The notes beneath the pieces were generated by a model. That model made no database searches. It had not been told where the DNA came from and worked only from the letters and a program-made list of their open reading frames with translations. From the NCBI GenBank assembly GCA_031283115.1, contig JAITCK010000173.1, positions 1 through 12,171 on the forward strand: DNA of 12,171 bases, given 5' to 3'. Positions 7,042 through 12,171 of this stretch are shown in pieces (positions within the stretch are counted from its first letter, which is position 1; every line of letters begins with the position of its first letter). A program made the translations under genes and the position numbers. Source of the stretch: Cellulomonadaceae bacterium. Its GTDB lineage: Bacteria; Actinomycetota; Actinomycetes; Actinomycetales; Cellulomonadaceae.

Positions 7042-8739
7042 TCACACCCAGGTGGGCAGCCACATGAGGTGCTGCCAGTAGGGGAAGGGGACGGATGCCG
7101 CCGACCAGATGGGGTAGAACAGCACGGACACCACCAGGATGAGCGCCACAACAGTCCAGGTGGTGACCGTCAACGCTATGCGTCGTCGCGCCGACACCCG
7201 CTCAAAGGCGACCACTGCCACGTAGACCAGCGTGAAGATCATCCAAGGCGTAAACACGATGGCGTAGAAGGTGAAGGTGGTGCGGCTCAGGTAGGCGAAC
7301 CAGGGCAGCCAGCCTGCGATGGTGCCGCTGATAGCCGCGAGCGCCCGCCAGTCGCGCAAGCGCCCACCCCAGGCGATGAGCAGAATGATTGCTAGGGCAG
7401 CCAGCCACCAGAGGATCGGGTTACCTAGTGAGGTGATTGCTTGGGCGCAGTCTTGGCCGTTCAAACCTCTACCGCAACCGGCTGCTCCTTCGCCGCGTTC
7501 CCAGAAGAAGGAGGTGGGTCGCCATTGGATGATCCAGCCGGGCGCGTTGGCCGCATAAGGGTGGGCTGCTTCGAGAGTGGTGTGAAAGTTCCACATTTCT
7601 TGGTGGTAGTGGATGAAGGATCGCAGGGCGGCGGGTAGCCAACTGATTCCTTGTCCAGGGTTTTCAACAGCCCACTGTCTGCCCCAAGCGCCTGGGCTGG
7701 CAAACCAACTCCACCAGCTTGCCACGTAGACGACAACGGCGGTGGGCACCATGAAAGCGAAGGCGCCCAGCCCGTCAGCAAAGATTCCCCGTGCCAGCCA
7801 GCGGGGGGCGGGGTTGTTGCCGTCGTCGATGGTGCGGGCGACGGTGCGCCTAGCGGTCAAGTCCCAGACCACGGTGAGCAGGCCGAACACGGCCAGGAAG
7901 TAGACCCCCGACCATTTCACGCCGATGGACAGGCCCAAGGCCAGCCCTGCTGCCAGCCGCCACCAGCGCGTTGGCATACCGGGCCACCGCCAGTCGCCCG
8001 CATATCCGGCGACGGCTGTCCCGCCGCTCACAGCAGCCCCAGCGTCAACTTGGGCGGCTACGCGCGCGGCCAGGCGCCGTCGGAACTGCTGCCTATCCAC
8101 CAGCAGGCATCCGAAGGCGACCAGCACAAACAGCATGAGGAACTGGTCGAGCAGGGCGATACGTGAGTGGACTATGGCCAGCCCGTCAACAGCCATGAAG
8201 AGCCCTGCTGCTAGGCCTGCCAGCGTTGATGCGAACAGGCGGCGGGCAATGCGGGCTACCAGGATGACGGCGATCACGCCCACTGCTGCGTTGGCGATAC
8301 GCCAGGCGAAAGCAGACTCTGCCCCCCCGCCCAAGTGGATCCCCAAGGCGATAAGCCATTTGCCTACCTGCGGGTGCACCACAAAGGCGGCCTCATCAAG
8401 GAAGCCGTTGACCTGTCCAGCCTCAAAGGCAGTGTTGGGGTCGGGGGGTGACGGCCAGCGCCCCTCAAAACCCAGGTTCCACAGGGTGTAAGCGTCTTTG
8501 ACGTAATAGGTTTCGTCAAAAACCAGTTGGTGTGGGTTGCCTAGCCGCCACAGCCGCGCTACCGCTGCAATAACAACGATGACGGCTAGTCCGCCCCAGG
8601 CGAGCAGCCTGCCGTGCCGCTGACTGCCCAGCGCAAGCGTTTTCGCGCCCAGCAGGGCCAGCAGCAGCCTGTCATGCAGACTCGGCGGCCTGTCATGCAG
8701 ACTTGGTGGCGCTGTCGCGGAGGCGGGAAATTCGGTCAC
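7042..8739 (-). CDS. pmt: Dolichyl-/polyprenyl-phosphate-mannose protein O-mannosyltransferase
   Basis: Bacterial PMT (GT39, GT-C fold) moves mannose from polyprenyl-phosphate-mannose onto Ser/Thr of proteins as they cross the membrane. With the GTG at 8739 it has 565 residues. The first membrane helix is at about 43-67, then the loop motif VFDETYYVKDAY (about 73-84) with the catalytic Asp-Glu pair D75/E76. Many hydrophobic segments follow, including GLALGLSIGVKWSGVYFLAV, and a PMT C-terminal four-helix region ending PFPYWQHLMWLPTWV. The in-frame GTG at 8778 would add 13 residues. I prefer 8739 because a TACGAT box lies six bases before it; neither start has a clear Shine-Dalgarno sequence. 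The next gene outward is the divergent rsmI, as in M. tuberculosis (Rv1002c/Rv1003). The N-terminus carries a PPSLHDR duplication. Confidence 0.92.
   Translation of the reverse strand: MTEFPASATAPPSLHDRPPSLHDRLLLALLGAKTLALGSQRHGRLLAWGGLAVIVVIAAVARLWRLGNPHQLVFDETYYVKDAYTLWNLGFEGRWPSPPDPNTAFEAGQVNGFLDEAAFVVHPQVGKWLIALGIHLGGGAESAFAWRIANAAVGVIAVILVARIARRLFASTLAGLAAGLFMAVDGLAIVHSRIALLDQFLMLFVLVAFGCLLVDRQQFRRRLAARVAAQVDAGAAVSGGTAVAGYAGDWRWPGMPTRWWRLAAGLALGLSIGVKWSGVYFLAVFGLLTVVWDLTARRTVARTIDDGNNPAPRWLARGIFADGLGAFAFMVPTAVVVYVASWWSWFASPGAWGRQWAVENPGQGISWLPAALRSFIHYHQEMWNFHTTLEAAHPYAANAPGWIIQWRPTSFFWERGEGAAGCGRGLNGQDCAQAITSLGNPILWWLAALAIILLIAWGGRLRDWRALAAISGTIAGWLPWFAYLSRTTFTFYAIVFTPWMIFTLVYVAVVAFERVSARRRIALTVTTWTVVALILVVSVLFYPIWSAASVPFPYWQHLMWLPTWV
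8668..8709 (-). repeat. Two tandem 21-bp repeats near the pmt 5' end
   Basis: Bases 8668-8688 and 8689-8709 are identical at 19 of 21 positions. They encode PPSLHDR twice, just before the first membrane helix. The two differences (8683/8704 and 8686/8707) are third-position changes in proline codons, CCG against CCA, so the peptide copies are identical. Confidence 0.85.
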
Positions 8740-8751
8740 CTCTGCATCGTA
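8737..8751 (-). promoter_or_regulatory. TACGAT -10-like box before the preferred pmt start
   Basis: On the minus strand TACGAT (8751-8746) fits TANNNT and is followed by GCAGAG and GTG (8739-8737), the same six-base geometry as cysS. It lies inside the longer frame that starts at 8778, so if it is the promoter the shorter protein is made. Confidence 0.4.
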
Positions 8752-8822
8752 AAGGGAGCCACTGACATTGCCCCCCACGCAGCGCCAGGCGCGAGTCAGG
8801 CGAAGGTCTCACCCGTCTGTGA

Positions 8823-8838
8823 CACACTTGCCGTCATG
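8823..8838 (+). promoter_or_regulatory. Weak -10-like CACACT before rsmI
   Basis: CACACT (8823-8828) ends seven bases before the ATG at 8836, the same geometry as the other starts, but it lacks the first T of TANNNT. No TA dinucleotide occurs in the ~30 bases before the ATG and no Shine-Dalgarno sequence is clear, so this is the least certain of the set. The whole 8740-8835 gap must hold both divergent promoters. Confidence 0.2.
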
Positions 8839-9696
8839 ACAACACCGGTCGGCGCACTTGTTCTTGCTGCCACGCCTATCGGCAATGTGGACGATGCGTC
8901 GCCCCGCCTGCTTCGCCTGCTGCAAACTGCCGATGTGGTGGCTGCCGAGGACACCCGCCGGGCTCGCGCCCTAGCCGACCGCCTGGGCGTGACCATTGGT
9001 GGGCGGCTGGTGTCGTGCTTCGAGCACAATGAGGCTGACCGTGCCGACGACTTACTTGACGTTGTTGCAGGTGGTGGCACTGTGGTGGTGGTGACGGACG
9101 CTGGGATGCCTGCCGTCAGTGACCCTGGCTTCCGCCTGGTGGCCCGTGCTGTTGAGCGGGGGGTGAAGGTGACGGCAGCGCCCGGCCCGTCGGCCGTGTT
9201 GACTGCTTTAGCGCTGTCCGGCCTACCGACGGACCGGTTCACTTTTGAGGGTTTCCCACCCCGTAAACCGGGCGAGCGGGCGCGGGCGCTGGCTGCCCTG
9301 GCATCGGAACCTCGCACGATGGTGTTTTTCGAGGCTACACACCGTATTACTGACACTTTGGCGGCTATGGCTGAAGCCTTCGGCGATCTGCGCCCGGCTG
9401 CGGTCTGCCGCGAACTGACCAAAACTTATGAGGAAGTCCTGCGCGGTTCCCTCGCTGAACTCACCGGCCTGGCCCAACACCGTGACGACACCGGCCAGGG
9501 TTTGCGCGGCGAGATCTGCGTGGTGGTCGGCGGCGCCCCACCTGCCGAAGCCCCGTCGATGGATCAACTGGTGGCTGCCGTCCAAGCCCGCGTCACCGCA
9601 GGCCATCGTCTCAAAGATGCCGCAGCAGCAGTCGCTGAAACCCACAATGTCAGTAAAAGAGACCTCTACAACGCCGTCATTGCGTCTTGCCCATGA
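8836..9696 (+). CDS. rsmI: 16S rRNA (cytidine-2'-O)-methyltransferase RsmI
   Basis: RsmI methylates the 2'-O of a cytidine in 16S rRNA (C1402 in E. coli), tuning the decoding centre. The 286-residue protein is normal in length and belongs to the tetrapyrrole-methylase fold. Motifs are ATPIGN (12-17), AEDTR (37-41), TDAGMPAVSDPG (87-98), PGPSA (116-120), GFPPRK (139-144) and a C-terminal helical segment LKDAAAAVAETHNVSKRDLY (259-278) typical of RsmI. The frame is open upstream to 8614, but that part overlaps pmt and the conserved domain starts just after the ATG at 8836. The 3' end overlaps the convergent fprA by 20 bases. The pmt-rsmI divergent pair is a known actinobacterial arrangement. Confidence 0.95.
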   Translation: MTTPVGALVLAATPIGNVDDASPRLLRLLQTADVVAAEDTRRARALADRLGVTIGGRLVSCFEHNEADRADDLLDVVAGGGTVVVVTDAGMPAVSDPGFRLVARAVERGVKVTAAPGPSAVLTALALSGLPTDRFTFEGFPPRKPGERARALAALASEPRTMVFFEATHRITDTLAAMAEAFGDLRPAAVCRELTKTYEEVLRGSLAELTGLAQHRDDTGQGLRGEICVVVGGAPPAEAPSMDQLVAAVQARVTAGHRLKDAAAAVAETHNVSKRDLYNAVIASCP

Positions 9697-11113
9697 TGGT
9701 GAGCATGTCCTCGCGGGGGACTACTTTGATGCGGTCGCGGCCTTGGGCGGCGCCTAACTCTTGTTCGTGGGCGTCGAGTAGTTCGAAGTCGGCCCATTCG
9801 ACGACGGGGATGCCACGAGAAACTAACAGGTCACGCAAGCCGTTTACTTCGCTTCCGTGCGCGGCGGTGAGGCCGCGGGCTTCGATGTCGGCGACGAGGT
9901 TGCGGATGGTTTCGGCGGCGTCAGATTTGGTGGAGCCGATGAGTCCGACGGGGCCGCGTTTGATCCAGCCGGTCGCGTAGAGGCCGGGGATGGGCTGGCC
10001 AGCATCGTCGATAACACGGCCTTCAATGTTGGGGAACACGCCACGGGCGGCGTCGAAGGGGACGCTGGGAACTTCTGACCCGAAGTAGCCGATGGCCCGG
10101 TAGACGGCCTGGACGGGCCACTCTTCGAAAACACCAGTGCCGCGTACTGTCCCGTCGCCAGTCAACTCAGTGCGTTCCGTCCGCAGCCCCTCGACCCGTC
10201 CGTCGCCCACAATCGCAACAGGGTTGTGCAGGAAGTGCAGGTGGAGGCGGCGGGATGCCTTCTGGCTGTCGGGGTCAACGAGGGTCCAGTCGGTCAGGGT
10301 TTTCACTACTTGTTTGGTTTGGTTGGAGGATTCAATGGCCGCCAACGAGCCGTCGTCAAACTCGTAGTCTTCCGGGTAGACGACAATGTCCACGTCAGGT
10401 ACGTGGCCGAGTTCTCGCAGTTCTAGCGGGGAGAACTTGACTTGGGCTGGCCCGCGGCGGGCGAATACGTGCACGTCGGTGACGGGGGATGCTTTGAGGC
10501 CTTGGTACACGTTGTCGGGGATTTCGGTGGGCAGCAGGTCGTCGGCGTGTTTGGCGAGTACGCGGGCCACGTCGAGGGCTACGTTTCCGGCGCCGAGCAC
10601 GGCCACCGATTCTGCTTCCAGCGGCCAGGTGCGGGGCACGTCGGGGTGGCCGTCGTACCAGCTGACAAAGTCGGCTGCCCCGTAGGAGCCGGGCAGGTCA
10701 ACGCCGGGCAGGTCGGATGGGGCGTCTTCGATGGTGCCGGTGGCGAAGATGACGGCGTCGTAGAGGTCACGCAGGTCGTCCAACGTGATGTCGGTGCCGT
10801 AGTTGACGTTGGCGAGTAGGCGCACATCGCCGCGTTCCAGCACCTTGTGCAGGGCCAGGATGATGGCTTTGATGCGGGGGTGGTCGGGGGCTACCCCGTA
10901 TCTGACCAGGCCGAAGGGGGCTGGTAGGCGCTCGATGAGGTCGATGGTGACGGCGATGCCGGACTTGCTGAGAATGTCGGCGGCGTAAATGCCTGCCGGG
11001 CCTGCCCCGATGATGGCGACGCGGGCGGGACGGCCACCGGGCGCGGTGGCTATTCCAGCCGACGGCGCGGCAGTTTCGACGGTTTCCACGGTTGCGGTTT
11101 GCTGCTCACTCAC
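9677..11113 (-). CDS. fprA: NADPH-ferredoxin reductase, adrenodoxin-reductase type (FprA-like)
   Basis: FprA-type flavoenzymes pass electrons between NADP(H) and ferredoxins. The 478-residue protein has the FAD Rossmann motif GAGPAGIYAAD (36-46), RYGVAPDHPRIK (71-82), the NADP-binding GAGNVALDVAR (174-184) and RRGPAQVKFSPLELREL (219-235), and the C-terminal FAD-contact segment YATGWIKRGPVGLIGSTKSD (379-398). These match the mammalian adrenodoxin reductase / M. tuberculosis FprA group. No 4Fe-4S motif is fused to it, unlike the FprB type. The GTG start gives a ~28-residue Thr/Ala/Glu-rich extension before the FAD fold. A TAAGAT box seven bases before the GTG supports that start. The stop lies inside the end of rsmI, tail to tail. 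The partner ferredoxin is not in the window. Confidence 0.93.
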   Translation of the reverse strand: MSEQQTATVETVETAAPSAGIATAPGGRPARVAIIGAGPAGIYAADILSKSGIAVTIDLIERLPAPFGLVRYGVAPDHPRIKAIILALHKVLERGDVRLLANVNYGTDITLDDLRDLYDAVIFATGTIEDAPSDLPGVDLPGSYGAADFVSWYDGHPDVPRTWPLEAESVAVLGAGNVALDVARVLAKHADDLLPTEIPDNVYQGLKASPVTDVHVFARRGPAQVKFSPLELRELGHVPDVDIVVYPEDYEFDDGSLAAIESSNQTKQVVKTLTDWTLVDPDSQKASRRLHLHFLHNPVAIVGDGRVEGLRTERTELTGDGTVRGTGVFEEWPVQAVYRAIGYFGSEVPSVPFDAARGVFPNIEGRVIDDAGQPIPGLYATGWIKRGPVGLIGSTKSDAAETIRNLVADIEARGLTAAHGSEVNGLRDLLVSRGIPVVEWADFELLDAHEQELGAAQGRDRIKVVPREDMLTIMGKTQ

Positions 11114-11126
11114 AAGGGCGATCTTA
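11111..11126 (-). promoter_or_regulatory. TAAGAT -10-like box 7 bases before the fprA start
   Basis: On the minus strand TAAGAT (11126-11121), then CGCCCTT, then GTG (11113-11111). The seven bases between contain no purine-rich ribosome site, which favours a leaderless mRNA. No clear -35 box is visible. Confidence 0.45.
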
Positions 11127-11172
11127 TGCCGTCACGGGTCGATCGTTTGACGACGCCCATCACAGCGTGCTT

Positions 11173-11189
11173 TAGCGTCGCGTGGCATG
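11173..11189 (+). promoter_or_regulatory. TAGCGT -10-like box before the prepilin peptidase gene
   Basis: TAGCGT (11173-11178) ends eight bases before the ATG at 11187. TTGACG at 11147-11152 is a good -35 sequence but the spacing is 20 bases, longer than usual. No Shine-Dalgarno sequence lies between the box and the ATG. The 73-base gap to fprA holds both divergent promoters. Confidence 0.35.
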
Positions 11190-11630
11190 GCTACTTGTGC
11201 ACTGGTGTTGACTGCCGTTGTCGCCCTGGTCTTGTCTGTTATTGACCGGCAGACGCACCGTCTCCCTGACGCGATCATCGGGCCTGCCCTGGCCGCGAGC
11301 CTGGCCTGTTTCGCTGTGACTGATCTGCCCCGCCTGGCTGTTGCGGCGGCGGGCGGGGTCACTCTGGCGGGCCTTTATGGGTTGCTGTGGGCGGTAGCGC
11401 GCGGCGGTTTCGGTTTGGGTGATGTCAAGTTGGCGGCCTTGCTGGGGTTGACTGCTGGTTGGGTTGGCCCAGCGGCAGTGTGGTGGACAGGGGTGTTGCC
11501 TTTCGTGTTTGGCGGCATGGCAGCCGTCTTCCTGCTGGCTACTGGCGCCGCCTACCGCAGCAGCCACCTGGCTTTCGGCCCGCACATGGCTGCAGCCTGG
11601 CTTCTGGCTCTCGCTTTCAGCCCTGGATGA
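11187..11630 (+). CDS. Small A24-family prepilin peptidase (TadV/CpaA-like)
   Basis: A24 enzymes are membrane aspartic proteases that cut the leader of type IV or Tad pilins and related pseudopilins. The 147-residue protein is almost entirely hydrophobic helices and keeps both catalytic aspartates: D20 in SVIDRQTHRLPD and D79 in the GxGD-type motif GGFGLGDVKLAALLG (73-87). The C-terminal LAFGPHMAAAW also matches the conserved FGP segment. It lacks the N-terminal cytoplasmic methyltransferase domain of full PilD, as small actinobacterial and TadV/CpaA enzymes do. No pilin, secretion ATPase or Tad gene is in the window, so its substrate is unknown. A TAGCGT box is eight bases before the ATG. 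The 3' end overlaps the convergent surface-protein gene by 14 bases. Confidence 0.85.
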   Translation: MATCALVLTAVVALVLSVIDRQTHRLPDAIIGPALAASLACFAVTDLPRLAVAAAGGVTLAGLYGLLWAVARGGFGLGDVKLAALLGLTAGWVGPAAVWWTGVLPFVFGGMAAVFLLATGAAYRSSHLAFGPHMAAAWLLALAFSPG

Positions 11631-12171
11631 GGGCTTCCGACTCGAGTTCAGCGGCGTTGTCGTTTGTATCCTCAGCATCGGCGTCGTCGGCCTTTTCGGT
11701 GACGGGGTGCTTGATGAAGGGGACTAGCAGGGCGGCGAGACCGGCTGCCAGGAGCACGTGCACCCAGGTCCAGTGGTCTACTAGGGCGACGCGGCCTGCG
11801 ATGGTTTCGGTGAGGAAGAAGAAGACTATTCCGCCGACGGCCAGCAGGGCGCAGACTGCCAGTCCGCGGTTGCGTGCCGCATGGTTGGTCTTCTCGTTGT
11901 CGCCGTCTGCTGGTGCTTCTGCAGCGTCGTCAACGGCAACCTCAACGTCGTTATCGTCGCTGTTGTCGTCGTTTTCGCGGCGACGCCGGTTGATTTCGGC
12001 GGCGGTGACGAGGGCGACGGCGATGAGGCCGAGTAGGGCGAGGATGAGGTTGACGATGGGCCAACTCACGTCGGTGGTGCCGGTTTCGAGCAGGGGGATG
12101 TCGAGACCTTCATCCGCGCCTTTGCCTTCGGGTTCCCAGCGGTAGTCGGTTTCGAGCAGGTCGGGTTCGCC
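11617..12171 (-). CDS. C-terminal part of a putative surface membrane protein (5' end outside window)
   Basis: The frame stays open to the right edge: 184 residues before the stop, so the GTG at 12069 is probably an internal Val and not the gene start. Visible order: a Glu/Asp/Gly-rich stretch (1-35), an LLETG motif at 28-32, membrane helix 1 (about 37-57), a basic RRRR (62-65), an acidic linker (about 66-95), helix 2 (about 104-121), helix 3 (about 134-153) and an acidic tail. The stretch FLTETIAGRVALVDHWT (119-135) resembles, from memory, the C-terminal membrane module of large repeat-bearing surface proteins (LTEDM...VDKWT) in Bacillota and some actinobacteria. On that reading the missing N-terminal part would be a large exported ectodomain. 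This is an inference; a small three-helix membrane protein is the alternative. No signal peptide or repeat domain can be seen. Confidence 0.65.
   Translation of the reverse strand, partial: GEPDLLETDYRWEPEGKGADEGLDIPLLETGTTDVSWPIVNLILALLGLIAVALVTAAEINRRRRENDDNSDDNDVEVAVDDAAEAPADGDNEKTNHAARNRGLAVCALLAVGGIVFFFLTETIAGRVALVDHWTWVHVLLAAGLAALLVPFIKHPVTEKADDADAEDTNDNAAELESEALIQG

Noticed and set aside
4380..8739. pmt, cysS and rlmB as one strict operon
   Set aside because: Gaps of 92 and 47 bases and separate TANNNT boxes before cysS and rlmB suggest separate promoters, although read-through cannot be excluded.
8614..8835. 74-codon N-terminal extension of rsmI
   Set aside because: It lies mostly over the start of pmt on the other strand, has no family resemblance, and the conserved RsmI domain begins just after the ATG at 8836.
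12067..12069. GTG as the start of a 150-residue membrane protein
   Set aside because: The frame continues without a stop to the window edge with a protein-like acidic sequence, and no ribosome site or TANNNT box precedes the GTG.
1..12171. Mobile element, CRISPR array, toxin-antitoxin or defence cluster
   Set aside because: I saw no transposase or integrase, no direct-repeat array with spacers, no tRNA-end attachment site and no defence-type domains. All clear genes belong to known families.

Overview
The window is GC-rich DNA from an actinobacterium (Actinomycetota). The support is gene content: OtsA/OtsB, a DUF4032 protein, an adrenodoxin-reductase-type FprA, a bacterial protein O-mannosyltransferase divergent from rsmI (the order also known for Rv1002c/Rv1003 in Mycobacterium tuberculosis), and cysS followed by rlmB. 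GTG starts are common. The family Actinomycetaceae is a guess from the surface-protein tail at the right edge; the sequence does not prove it.

Layout. The left end (1-1154) holds the 3' end of otsA and all of otsB, overlapping by 8 bases: the two-step trehalose synthesis pathway. A 418-base gap (1155-1572) without a convincing gene carries a Crp/GlxR-like palindrome, a possible -10 element and a 26-base inverted repeat. It leads into a UgpC/MsiK-type sugar-ABC-transporter ATPase (1573-2715), which ends at a very stable hairpin. A DUF4032 kinase-like protein follows (2873-4258).

From 4380 to 8739 the minus strand carries pmt, cysS and rlmB in transcription order (protein mannosylation, cysteinyl-tRNA synthesis, 23S rRNA 2'-O-methylation). 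rsmI (16S rRNA methylation) runs the other way from the pmt promoter region and overlaps the convergent fprA by 20 bases. At the right end a small A24 prepilin peptidase gene overlaps, by 14 bases and tail to tail, the end of a surface-type membrane protein that runs off the window.

I found no mobile element, CRISPR array, tRNA, rRNA or defence system, and I see no undescribed multi-gene system. Most genes are housekeeping. The signals most worth checking are: a repeated TANNNT box 6-10 bases before six start codons, suggesting leaderless mRNAs; the C-terminal three-helix module of the truncated surface protein; a 21-bp tandem duplication at the pmt N-terminus that differs only at silent positions; an Asp/Gly/Ser insertion in CysS; and the regulatory-looking repeats before the ABC ATPase.
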